A stretch of DNA of 64,000 nucleotides from Druceiella hillmani (GCA_039881145.1 JAYKKI010000148.1:255501-319500), one strand, 5' to 3'. Positions 49,191 to 61,224 are shown, counted from the first letter of the stretch. A program made the numbers and translations. Notes: generated from the sequence alone by a model not told the origin.

Positions 49191-49989
49191 TAGCAGTAGA
49201 TAGAGTATTCTTAAATGCCTAGCTTTAATAGATTTGATGTTGAGGAATAGGCGAGATAGGATTTGTTTTAAGAAAATAATGCTATTTCCACCTATGTAAT
49301 TTCTTTTTAATAGTTGTGTGAGGAGTTTTATGCAAACCTATGCGTACTAAAATTATCAAATGGTATTTAACAATATCAAATAGAATCGGAAAAGATCTCA
49401 CAAATAATTTATTATGTTTACTTTTGAGTATACTTATTCGAATTTTACTCTAAAATATTCCTCTGGGGCTGTTTTATTTTTGTCCATTGGAAGCCAGTAA
49501 AATATATTTCTTTTTGTTTCCTTTCAAGGATATATCATGATAATTAAAAGTTACGAAAAACATAGTAAATTTACATAATACTACCAATAAGTATACTTAC
49601 ACTTTTACTGCACTATTTTTGACAAACTCTTGCAATCGATCTTTGATTAAATTCAACAACCTAAAATTAAAAAGCTTTGTTCATCAAACATATTCTCATC
49701 GGCTCATTAGTTTAATGAAGATCACTGTTTCTATTATTTGGATCTAATTAACCAAAATCCCTGTGACTACGCTTGTGATACAAAAGACAACAAAGAATTC
49801 AATTTCATTTCCGGTCTATTGGACACGGACGCTTTCCTTGCGCAAGTAAAACGAGATTAAGGAAGAAGAAAAATGTGTGGGTATCGTGAGTAATGAGGGA
49901 CAATAATACTACTAGTTAATGGTAAACTTAGTAAAGAAACATCTTACTTCGGATAGTTACTGTGCTGTAATTTACCATATTATATTTTC
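49191..49989. other. Spacer of the inverted repeat, right part, no gene
   Basis: AT-rich with no recognisable coding sequence. TTAAGGAAGAAGAAAAATG at about 49,857 resembles the A/G-rich tails at the ends of the LINE fragments at 25.08 and 52.39 kb and might mark the end of another LINE relic. Confidence 0.45.
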
Positions 49990-51378
49990 ATTGATATTTT
50001 CTAAAATATTCATAATAAATTTCGTATTATTTCATGAATAAAAAATGTGTAAATAATTCATGATCATTGAAAGGGAAAAATCTACACAATTTTATTGTAC
50101 TTATATTATCAAAGCAGTACCTATTAAGCAGTACCCTTTGATATTATCAAAGCAGTATAATTTTCGCATAGCGTAAATTAATATTTTCTTTCTGACCAAT
50201 AAATTAAACGTCGAGCGTGGCTAATAACTGGATAAGTTCATGCGTCACTAGTCGCTTCTGACGCTTAATTAGTCGTCAGAAAAAAAACCCTTAATTTACC
50301 CTATGAGAAAGTTTGAATTTACACACAGGACAGAACATTACGTTTTTTGATAAAACAAATAATACAAAAAAAATTCCGTACATGACAAAATTTTGTTACA
50401 GGTTTATAGACGTTCAATTAATTGAATATAATCCTAAAGATGTTTCATTTCCGTAATGAGGTTCGTTTCCAATAAATATTTGTTTACTCCTATTAAATCG
50501 ACATTTAAATAATTATTTACAAAAGTCGAAAGTGGAATAATTATTTCAAAAAAGGAAAAAAATATAATTTACCACGTTATTAAACCGAACCAAAAATTTA
50601 AAATAATTTCTCCTTGCTCCTAAACGATTTAGGAACCCGATGCACATATTTAACCACATACATATTGTCCTGCAAATTTCTGATTGCAAATTTTTAATGG
50701 TTATGAAAATACTTGTAAGATCTAAAACGAAAAACGTAAGGAACATGCGATAGACGATATAGTAAGGAGTTTAGAGAATAGCTGTCGTTGAGAAAACTTA
50801 CACAACAAGTCATTTTATTTGGGATGCAAGAAAATGGTTACTGGCTTAGATGAATTTGCGCCCTATGTTTTCCGTTTTAAACTTTACAAGTATTTTCATA
50901 GCTATTAAAAACGTAAAATACAAATTTCCAGGACAATATGTATGTGGTTATAAATTTTTATCGAGTTTTACCTAAATGTTTATGAAGCAAGGAAAAATTA
51001 TTTTGAATTTTTAATCCAATTAAAAACGTAGTAAAATGGAACAAAATTTTGTATATAATTATTATATGTTTTTTCGTGTTGTGTGTGTGTGAATTTTTTA
51101 CAGTCGATTTTAAATAAATTGATAACGGTAATGATTCTTCTATTGAAGTTCTTTATTTCACACATATTAAATTACATACATTAACAGTCCATATTTTGTT
51201 AATAAATTAAATACATTTTTCATTAGCGCTAGTAACATTTGTAATAAAACGCATAAAAACCTTTAAAATTATTTAACATCTGTGCTGAACAACAAAGAAA
51301 GCTAGCAAAACATATGTGTAATTTTGTATTGTCATCTTTTTCTGAGCTATATTTGAAATTTCCAGTCTCTAGCTCAAC
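49990..51378 (-). repeat. Right arm of the giant inverted repeat
   Basis: Reverse complement of the left arm, with scattered substitutions and small indels; for example a 17-bp or so stretch near the outer end of the left arm is missing here. It ends at TCTCTAGCTCAAC (51,378). The next base already belongs to a LINE reverse-transcriptase fragment. Confidence 0.92.
50572..51040. repeat. Nested inverted repeat inside the right arm
   Basis: This is the mirror image of the nested palindrome in the left arm: modules at about 50,572-50,747 and 50,868-51,040 (ACCACATACATATTGTCCTG against GACAATATGTATGTGGTTAT). Together with the left arm, the locus holds four copies of the module in alternating orientation. 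Confidence 0.85.
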
Positions 51379-52400
51379 TATGCGTCTATACGAAGATGGC
51401 ACAGCCGCGGTCCGAGTAGACGGTATTGACTCCGAACGCTTCAAAACGCAAGCAGGTGTTAGACAGGGCTGCATATTATCTCCTCTTCTCTTTAACATAT
51501 ACACAGAATGCCTAATGCGTATAGTTCTTGAAGATTGGAATAAGGGAATATCGGTGGGGGGTCAGAAGATATCAAACTTGAGATACGCAGATGACACCAC
51601 CCTCCTAGCGTCAACAAAATAAGAAATCGAGTCTCTCCTACAACGACTGGAGACCACAGCATTGGAGTTTGGGCTTACAATCAATCGCGATAAGACTAAA
51701 ATGGTGATTGTAGATCGTGTTAACAATAACCAACCGAACATCCAAAATATAGCAGGATGCCAGGTAGTGAAGAGCTACGTATATCTGGGCTCCACTATCG
51801 CTAATGATGGAGGTTGCGAGGATGAGTTTCGAAGACGTTGCGCCGTGACGAGATCATCAGTGGAAAAAACTCACAAAGATCTGGAAAGACCGCAGAATAA
51901 CCAGAAACACAAAGGTTCGACTTATGAAATGCCTGGTCTTTCCGATTTTTCTATATGGAGCTGAGACGTGGACGCTGAGGATGCAAGACCGCCACAAAAT
52001 TGACGCGCTAGAAATGTGGTGCTGGAGGCGTTTGCTTAGGATCCCATGGACCGCGCACCGAACCAACGTTTCGATCCTCAAGGAACTTAACATCAAAGAG
52101 AGATTATCGTCGACTGTGCAATTGCGAATCCTCAAATTCTTTGAACATATCACCCGTAACGAGGACTCTATGGAACGACTGGTGGTGCAAGGCAAAGTCG
52201 AAGGCAAACGATCCCACGGACGCTCTCCGACACGGTGGACAGACCTAATAAAATCTGCGACGCACTCCAGTGTAAATAACTGCTCTCACTCCGCAAAACA
52301 CCGAACTACATGGCGTCACATTGCGAGGGCGGCAGTGGCGAAGGAACCTGCCGAATCATGATCACGACCACTCTGTCAAGAGTACACGACTAAGAAGAAG
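51379..52400 (+). pseudogene. 5'-truncated LINE ORF2 fragment (RT palm to C-terminus)
   Basis: Open from the right arm border: MRLYEDGTAAVRVDG, GVRQGCILSPLLFNIYTE and the intact catalytic LRYADDTTLLAS, then a TAA at 51,620-51,622 in place of a sense codon. Coding resumes in frame (LTINRDKTKMVIVD, SYVYLGSTI) to about 51,862, where an A run holds one extra base. In the other frame it continues MKCLVFPIFLYGAETW, DALEMWCWRRLLRIPW, GRSPTRWTDLI and TTWRHIARAAVAKEPAES, with a stop at about 52,361. The 3' end is an AAGAAGAAG-type tail near 52,390. Only one stop and one frameshift occur in about 980 bp, so this copy is much younger than the 24.7 kb relic of the same general type. I do not assign a clade with confidence. 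The endonuclease and N-terminal RT are absent. Confidence 0.88.
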
Positions 52401-52972
52401 AATATATATATAGATGCAACTCTACATATAACCACCCCTAAATTCCTTTGAAAGAATACGCATTCCTGCCAAATTGAGGATTTAAAATGAGCTACTTCCT
52501 ATTTAAAAATACATATATTCTATAATACGTACATATCTCGCTAAATATGCTCAGGAAAATCAATTTTTCAAATGGCTTCCCGGCTCTAACCATCTGCAAC
52601 AACAGAACACTTTTTGACCATGCTCAGTATTTTTAAAGTTTGCAATAAATTGATAAAAAAAGTAACATGTATCAAAGTAACATATATTTTGATGTAAATT
52701 TAAAAGCATTTTTAACGTTTTGCTTGTTGTCGTTAATATACTTTTACAAACACAAAGCTTTTTCAATTCCAGCCATGCACCAATAATTCGAGGTTAAAGT
52801 GTTTCATTAAAAAGTTACATGGCAGTACCACATTCGAAAATTATGGGCATTATCAAAAGGGCCAACTTTTATACGAGCGTTGATTGCATTCAATTTATTT
52901 CCCGAAATGAAAATACGAAAAGCATCAGATAACAAGAGTATTTCTTCATTATTTTAGCTCTTTCATACAATA

Positions 52973-53039
<67 letters not shown>

Positions 53040-53809
53040 CAATTTTGTTACGTAGTACTTCAAATTTTTATTTTAATTTTTATTTAACATCTGTAGCAAA
53101 AATCGGTCTAATTTATATAAGATGTAGTTTATGTTTCTTTTAAGTTGTGATGACATTATCGTTTATTATCAACATATGGAATTTGAGTATCTTAAATACA
53201 CTTTATGGATATCAAGATAAAATGGTCAATGGTTTAGTCATGATATATATTCCGTAGTGAATTAAAGTCACGAAATCCTTATTAATTCATTGATAGCTAC
53301 TTGTTAGCATAATGAACAGGGAAAATTGTCACGGAGACGAATTAATTGATATGTAAGTTTTCTCAACTAAAACGAAATTAAATTGTTTACAATGCGGAAT
53401 TACGGAGAAGAAATTAAATTTAAATTTCAAGATACAAACATTATTTCCATAGAAACTCGGGTATGTGCGAGTAATATCATAAAACCAATTAAAGACCATA
53501 ATCAGAACGCTGAATTTCATATCGTGTACACTGAAAAAAAACATATAAATTATTTTATAGAGAAATTTACAGGAAAAAAATCTTTTTCATTTGAATTATC
53601 TAAAAAATATCACCAGAAATAATGAAATGATATGACACTTTGTGAATAAAAAAATTAGATTTATTTTAATCTGCATAAACTTCGAATTCTAAAAAACTGC
53701 AATTAATTTCTAAAAAAAATTAAAATAATTGAAATTAACTCAGCGACAGTTATGTTTCCATACATTGCGATAAGTAGTGGATCATAATCTAACATTGTCT
53801 ACTCATGCT
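52401..53809. other. AT-rich noncoding stretch, one weak small frame
   Basis: No recognised gene. A plus-strand frame at 53,392-53,622 (about 77 codons, starting MRNYGEEIKF) is hydrophilic and less like random AT-rich translation than most, but it has no known domain, no neighbours and no expression signal. I treat it as an unproven frame. Confidence 0.4.
52975..53032. repeat. (TA)n microsatellite
   Basis: About 28 TA dinucleotides, ending in GTATATAC. Confidence 0.96.
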
Positions 53810-54410
53810 TTTCTACTTAGATTGATTTAAAAATCTCAACATCCTGTTGCATGTGCCATTCAGAATTTAAAACCAATTTGCCAGTATAATTGCCTTAAAA
53901 ATATTTATTTTTTAAATATAAGCTGAATACACACTCGTCGCTTTTGATATAATAGAAAAATTAAAAGACTTTTATTTGATTTCAGTATGTGACATGAACA
54001 CATTAAAACGATTTACCTAATTTCCGTAATCTGTACTCTGTAATTGATTTATTGTTGTTACTCTATTTTACCACACTTTTTATTTCCTTTACCAAATTAC
54101 CATGTGTGATAATATGCTTAATAGTTAAATCCTTTTAATTTGAATCAATTAGTTTTTTGCTCTCCTTGCTAACATGAAATTAATACTTAAATCTGGTTGA
54201 CTTGTTTTAATCTTTAAAAAACAACCTCTTTAATAACAACTACATTTTGTTTGTTTTTGTTTACTAGGTTTAATATACATAAAATTTTCTTTTACAAAAA
54301 TTTTATTGTACAACCTAAAGTAAGGGACTGTTAAGAATAGGGATTTGTTAAGAACTGGTTACTCTAAAAATATATGCAAATACTGTAATTCTAACTTCAT
54401 CTTACCGAAG
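53810..54410 (+). repeat. Diverged dispersed repeat, copy A
   Basis: Phrases occur in the same order and strand as at 62.68-63.13 kb: CCTGTTGCATGTGCCATTC, CAGAATTTAAAACCA, GATTTCAGTATGTG, TTTACCTAATTTCCGTAATC, TTTGTTTACTAGGT and TAATTCTAACTTCATCTTA. Matched blocks agree at about four bases in five, with indels between them. It has no coding content and its family is unknown. Confidence 0.7.
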
Positions 54411-55850
54411 CAGTAGGTCTATATGAGTACTATTTTATTTACTACAAGTTTATTAAATAACTAACTCGATTATCTTTGGAGACTTCCACTAACTTATAAA
54501 TACAAATCCTAAAACTACAGTTTTAGGCTAAATTCAAACATCACACGTAGACAAGGATTTATAAATATAAGTTGACAATGTGATGTTGACAATATGTATT
54601 TTTTTATGTCATGGCGAAACTCAAGTAAATACGACTTGCGCAACTTTGTCCGAAAGAAATAAGCGGGAAGAAAAAACAAGTGAGTCCAGATATAAAAAAG
54701 AGAACAAAAGAAGAAGAAAGAATATTTAAAAAAAAAACGGCCAATCAAGTTAAGTTATATATTTCAAAACCATAATAACGCCGTTATCTTTGAGGTTTTC
54801 AGACAACAAAAATCTCCACATTAGTGAATACAGGTACACACAGGCGGCGCATTGCAAGAAATAAATCATTAAAATTTAAATTATTTAAAAATTCATTATG
54901 AAATTAATCATCATAACACATCACGAAAGAATAAGACAACTTCATTACTATGCGCCTAACCAACATTTTAAACGCTTTATTCATAAAAATTCATACGAGT
55001 GCCGTCATCTAGGCTTCATAAGTATTTATTTATATATTCACGTTGGAGAATAAATTTAAAATCAATCAATGGGTTTTTACATTTCAAAATGTATTATGGA
55101 TATTATCTTCATTTATTTCCTTTAAATATTTTGATGGATATGGTCAGATATAATTCCCGTCAACTACGATTAGAATTACTTTTGATTACGCATTTTACTA
55201 AATTATTAAATCATTACGGTGATAACCCCTTGACCTTAAGTTCAGTACCACTTTATGCTCCCGGTTGCTACATGAGTGGATGATGTCATAGTTTATTTCA
55301 CCTGCCAAAAGTGGACACACCAATTTAAATATTTCTTTTAGTGGAACCAATTTTGTAGGTGCAACTTGTCTAAATATTTTTTTTGCTCCACTTACCGCTT
55401 CAAAAACTGGGTTATGAAGGGTTTGGTAGTGCACGACTGAACAGTAGATATTATTTATTGTAATTTCTAAAAATAATGGTTTTGTCTTGTTCGGTATTGT
55501 TACTACTTTTTTGTTTCATTAATTATTGTTCTATAAATATTTATACTTATATTCTTCCACACGTCTAGCGCTTTGTGTAAATCTGTAAGTGGTGCACGTG
55601 GTTTCCACAATATAAATAAATAATTAAATAGTGGTGTGTTAGTGCTAACAATTACGTGAAAGGCTACAAGAAATGTTAAAGAATTATTACGGAGAAGTGC
55701 ATATGCTTTGAGACCTCTGCCGAATAAATGTCGGAAAATTGCAAAATAGTATTAAAAATAGCGGCATTTGCAACAAAATAACGACACGAAAAGTATGACA
55801 ATCATATTTTAGTAGGTGAAGAAAAGAAAACAATTATGTATACATGCATT

Positions 55851-55852
<2 letters not shown>

Positions 55853-55888
<36 letters not shown>
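55853..55888. repeat. (TA)n microsatellite
   Basis: About 18 TA dinucleotides. Confidence 0.95.
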
Positions 55889-55891
<3 letters not shown>

Positions 55892-57281
55892 CAGTAAATC
55901 AAATAACTAGACAAAGAACATAAAAGAATCCTAGCGAGAAAAATCCTAGTTGTGGTAATTTAAGAAGCCATAAAACAAAATATTAAGTTTGAAAGTATGT
56001 GTTCAAATAGTGTAAGTAAAATAATTACGTCAATATAAAAGCGCATGAGCTGGTAATTTTACAAATGATTGCTGCTTATTTTCCCCAGGTGGGAGACAGC
56101 AAAATTATATTTGTAGATAACCCCTATTTTTCGAAACCCAAATTTGTAGAAAAGTATCAAAAAGCTCCAAATAGTCATGGTTTTTGAAAGTATTCAATTT
56201 ACTAAATAATTTTATAACTCTTACGACATGTTTAGACAAAACCATTGGTTTATATGTTTTGTTTAAATATTCATCAGCAACAGGATATTATACTAGAGAA
56301 AAATATAAATAATTCGAAACATGTAACTTCTTCCGTCCAATCTGAACGGTGATAAAAATAACAGCCCGGAAGTGAATAAAGTTTCAGGTTTAATTTAAAT
56401 GTTAAAGTGAAATTGGAAAATAGTGTAATATAGAAAATATTTTTCGGGTTTAAATCTGATTTGATCCCAAGTCCAATGGTCACAACTAGCACTATTTTAT
56501 TCATTATATAAAAGCGGTCACATGACCAATAAAGCTTCAGCAAGATTAGGAGCAAAAGCAAATTGCACCCAGAAGAAAATACGCTTAAATAAATTAAAAT
56601 AAATGAATTATAAATTTATTCCAATAATTATATATTCCATCAATCACATTTCAGGTAATTATTGTCTCCATATCACTTTTAATACCTAATCAGGTAATTC
56701 AAATTTATTATAAAACTTGTCAGTTTATTGCATAGAAATTGACGAGGTCCATGCCTAATTTCTGAAGCTAGTGCGATCCTCCTAATAATGCCTCCCTTTT
56801 ATGACGTTTTCCCTATAGTTGTCCAATCGTATAGCAGCTTGGTTTTCTATTAGAATCTAATGTTCGGATATGATATAGATGAAGTGAGACAGTGAGGAGT
56901 CGTTATACGTTGCGAAGTGAATATTTTTTCGGCTCAATTTATTTGTGAATATAAATATAATAGATAAATGACAGCATATTATCCTATATGTTTTTGTTGA
57001 TAATTTATAAATAGAGATTTCTTCAAATTTATATGGATATTTCTTAAGACGAAAGTAACGTTTAAATTAATATCATGTAATTTGAGGTATGAATTTCAAG
57101 TCGAATTCTGAGGAGTAAGGATGGGAAGAGGACTCTTAAAAGACAATAAAAATATTGTAATTACTTTTTTCGAAATAGTTTTAGATTCATAAACTTAATA
57201 TTTGTTTGAGCTTGCTAATTTGCACAGTTTAAAGCAGAGAATCTAGTTGAAGATGAAGGTGAAAACCAAACTCTCGCGGCC

Positions 57282-57305
57282 TTATATATATATATATATA
57301 TATAT
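57282..57305. repeat. (TA)n microsatellite, short
   Basis: About 12 TA dinucleotides after CTCGCGGCC. Confidence 0.92.
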
Positions 57306-57436
57306 TATTAAAACCAACATAATCTCTAAATTTTTATTTCAGATTTAAAGAATGTTTTTATTATTGTAAAGCGTTTACTTATTTTATTGTGATATTGAAT
57401 ATATTTGGAGTTAATTTTGTAGAAATTCATTATTCA

Positions 57437-57650
57437 CAATTAAATGAAACTACGTGATGTAGTATTATTTCTACTTTCTTTAATTTCTTTACCACGACCT
57501 AGGTTTCGTCGTATTACAACATCTTCACGGTGAGATATTTATATATATAATATCCCACGTGAAGATGTTGTAATACAACGAAACCTAGGTCGTGGTAAAG
57601 AAATTAAAGAAAGTAGAAATAATACTACATCACGTAGTTTCATTTAATTG
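57437..57650. repeat. Almost perfect 214-bp palindrome of the hammerhead-bearing repeat
   Basis: The 92 bases at 57,437-57,528 are mirrored at 57,559-57,650 with a single difference (ATACGACG against ATACAACG). The 30-base centre is itself nearly palindromic around TATATATATA. Each arm is a copy of the repeat at 20,361-20,460 and carries the hammerhead-like layout: stem I CCAC/GTGG, core box, stem II, GAAA, ACCTAGGT as a self-complementary stem III, and GTC. In both arms the first core base is G (GTGAAGA instead of CTGAAGA), which should abolish cleavage. The near identity of the arms implies recent inversion-duplication or gene conversion. Confidence 0.93.
57559..57595 (+). ncRNA. Hammerhead-like motif, right arm copy, core base changed
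   Basis: CCAC (57,555-57,558) pairs with GTGG (57,592-57,595). Core box GTGAAGA (57,559-57,565) replaces the expected CTGAAGA. Stem II is GTTGT/ACAAC, then GAAA at 57,580-57,583, stem III region ACCTAGGT and the GTC triplet ending at 57,591. The invariant C at the start of the core is essential in hammerheads, so this copy should be inactive. The left arm has the same change on the minus strand (57,522-57,528). Confidence 0.5.
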
Positions 57651-58614
57651 CGTATTTTATTGTGATTAGTTTTAACCAAATGTTTGACATTTGAATGACT
57701 TAAATGATACGAATGGAATTAAAGAAAGCATGTCAAAGAGAGAATTATAACTATGGATATTAAAAATCTCCATTGTTAAACGTAACTAAGCAAAACCATT
57801 TTTTATATTATTTTTAGGGTTTCGAACTTGAATAGCAAAAAGAGGACTTATAATTTGGTACTTGTAATTATATGTATATTGTGAAGTCAAGATGCAATGA
57901 ATAAGGGAGTCATTTGAAATATAAGAGTACAGAAAACAAGTTTGTTTTTATTATTCGTTATTGACTTTATCATAGGCAAATACTTTCGGAGTCACCCCGC
58001 AACGAATGCAAGATAAATATATTTTTTTAATACCAATATGATTCATTGAAGTTATTTTTAATAATCCGACGGTTTACTTCTTAGAAAGGATAAAAACTCA
58101 CAGACAACGAAAAGTTTTGAAATTTAAAGCAAAAATGTTATAATATTTAAATAATTATTTACATTGCTTAAGCTTTAGGGTTATTAAAATTTTAAGAATT
58201 TTAATAATATTTTTAATTAATTTAATGAAAACGACATTATGCTCGACGTCTCGTAACAAAGTTGTGACATGTTCCCTAACAGAGAAGACGTTATCGGCTT
58301 AAACGGAGTGTTGTTTTATTATTACTTTACCGCGGATATCAAGTTACTTTCCTCTTGTTGTTTAACGCGAAATACGGCACTCGTTAACATGCTGCTTCGG
58401 GGCTTCATAATGTGTGTTTATAAGGGAACTTTGCAATATTATAATTGTCTTAAGCTTTAAGCGGGGATCAAGTATGGAGAAAGTGTACAAAGAGGTTTTA
58501 TTTTGGAGCACAGTAACGATAAACATTTTCATAACTTTCCAAGAGTTTGAAACTGGATGATGCAAAGGATTATAGGTTCAAGTTTGACACATATAATATA
58601 CATATAAATACCCA

Positions 58615-58702
<88 letters not shown>
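58615..58702. repeat. Compound (CA)n(TA)n microsatellite
   Basis: A (CA) run of about 10 units passes directly into about 33 TA units and ends in GTGTTT. It gives rise to spurious Ile-Tyr frames on both strands. Confidence 0.96.
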
Positions 58703-58704
<2 letters not shown>

Positions 58705-61134
58705 TTCTATCTCTCTGAGACGTAATATCCGACGCGTCATCACACATGTTGATAAATATATGAGATTATACTGCGTCCTGAAAACCTTCGTTCCGCGTAA
58801 ATTTCTTCATTTTTAAAACTGTCATTACTTAGATAACAACTGAGAAGTTTAGTTTTTTCACTGCGGTATTTTAAAAAAAAATATTTTTTCATAATAAAAA
58901 ATAAAATGTTTTTTCGTTCAATTCTAAAACAAATTTATAATTAATCTAACTGTAAAAAAAAATGTTAGAGAAAATTGAAAATAAACAACTGACTGGCAGT
59001 AAAAATTTGAAAAAACATATTTTGTACAATTATATCTGAGTTCTTTTGTCATATCAAAATTTTGATGAAGAAGACTAAAATTTCAAATGTTGGAAATCCA
59101 CTTTAATGAAATCAAAACAATGTAATTACAAATATCATAAATATGGATATTATTAAAAAGCTCCAAATAGGAAATGATCTAAAACCATTTAATCAAAGTC
59201 AAATGATGGGTTACATTAAGTTAAGAATAATTAAAAACTTTGATATGCAAACGTACATCGTATTGAGTTGATATATGTTATTAAAACTGCACCTATCCGT
59301 GGTCAATTTAAATTAAGTTGCACATCGCTTGCAATTGATAACATAAGATCTAAGATTATGAACAAACATTTAACATTAATACGACTTAAAAATATATTAG
59401 CGACGTACTTTCTATACTGATAATATTTAGTACTCCTCTTTCAATGCCGTACCCAAAATATTTAGTTTTGTGTTAAATAGTAAATGGGGAATACATGTAC
59501 ACGTACAGAAATAAGTCTATGGATAAAAATTGTGCCTATATCGTATATTTTTTATTTTAATATTAAAAATCGTCGGTAGAACTGAAGTTATAAATGCCGA
59601 AACTACTTCAAATAAAAAACAAAGTCCATGATTCCCACAAAGAAAGCCAAAATGATACCAATAATATACATGATTTAGAAAGTGAAAACCCGGAAAAATA
59701 TATGTACTAAGCGCAGACGGAGAAAATTAGATTTTTCTCTCAGCTAGTTGTATAGGTCACGAACTACGTGTAATCCAAAAATATTGTACTAATATCTTAC
59801 AATCATACATAGAATATCCTTAACGTTACGTCATTCATAATAGAAGCAATATTAATAGGGATGATGAATTTGTCGATATAATGTATTGATTAATTATTTA
59901 AATGAAAAAAAAGACAAATTATATTATCATACATTTGGAATACTTGTCATACTAAAGACGATGTTATTCGAGACAATTAGTCAAGGGGACTGAGAAACTC
60001 CGCCCACTCTTAACGGAAACGAGAACTAAAAACTCGAAACTACAGAATTGACTTCCTTATAGGCACGAGTGATCATTATTTATTGTATTACTATTAACTT
60101 TACAATGAAAATGTTAAAAACTACTTGTATAACCAAAACTTCAGTTTGTCTCTCTATTTGAACAGTTTCCAAATATTATTGCAAAAATGGAAAACAAACA
60201 AGTCTTTATCTACTTGTAATACGTAACATATTATTTCATTTTTAACAATTTTAATACTAACATCATGTAGGATTCAAATAATGAACTAACATTGAATTTT
60301 TGTGTAAATACATCGGTGGCTTTAATAGGAACGGCAGCCTTTTTAAAGATGTTTATCACTCGTAGATCCAAATTTCAATCATCACCTACTCAATGTTTTA
60401 TAAAATGTTGAAATAAAAAACTAATACAATATTTTTATTATTTACTCTCAAATTTTTATTTCTTTGTACTCTGTAGGTTTCATTTCAAGTAACATAAACA
60501 TTAAGCTGCGAAGGTAAATTTTCATTTCGCTATTTCTTTTTTATATAAATATTATATAATTAATTTTTTTCTCCTGTTAATTATTTCTTCTCCATTTCAT
60601 CTAGAGAGATTATTCTTTCACCATACTTGTGCTTTATGCTTCACCTACTTGTAATTATATCCGGATATAAATTTTATAATATATTTTTTTACTTTTTCCC
60701 AACCAATCGATTTGAACTTGAATAATTAAAGATGGTGGAGTCTTTTTCGCAATCGTGGTTTGACATGGGTAAAAATTAGTACCTACAGGTATTAGTTATT
60801 GAATGTTTTTTTAAAAAAGACGCCAAGTATGTTGATAAAATAGAAAACCGCTAAATGGGTGATAATATCGAATGGCCGTGGACTCAATTGCAGATCTAAT
60901 ATTTTTAATGCGAGTTCCATGCAATAACAGCATATATGTTAAAGATATTTTAAATATTTTCAAGTTTTTTTTTCTAAACGTTACATCATCCAGAAAGCTG
61001 TTTATATGAGATTGCATATAAAAAAGTACTAGTTGATACATTTTGGTATTAATAACTCACAACAACTTTTAATTTTAAGAAAAGAAGTTATAATTTATGC
61101 TTTATTACGGAGTCAAGTACAAATTTTAATTCAT

Positions 61135-61177
61135 GTATATATATATATATAAATATATATATATATCTACATATACA

Positions 61178-61224
<47 letters not shown>

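Larger units (their letters stand above)
44728..51378. mobile_element. Giant inverted-repeat (foldback-like) structure, 6.65 kb
   Basis: Sequence from 44,728 (GTTGAGCTAGA) rightwards to about 46,130 is repeated in reverse complement from 51,378 leftwards to about 49,990. By eye the arms agree at well over nine positions in ten through long blocks, with small indels. The spacer (46,131-49,989) holds a copia Gag relic, an RTE-type RT relic and several hairpins, but no transposase. No target-site duplication is evident at the two outer ends. Three readings are open: a foldback-type transposon with very long terminal inverted repeats, two inverted insertions of one long noncoding repeat, or an inverted duplication made by repair. 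Confidence 0.85.
54411..57436. other. AT-rich noncoding stretch with microsatellites, no gene seen
   Basis: No recognisable protein or RNA gene. It contains (TA)n tracts at 55,853-55,888 and 57,282-57,305. The frames at 54,999-55,434 and 56,274-56,561 have no domain that I can identify. Confidence 0.55.

Noticed and set aside
53383..53622. 79-codon hydrophilic plus-strand frame
   Set aside because: Better than random in composition, but with no domain, no homologue that I recognise and no gene context; kept only as a remark in the regional entry.
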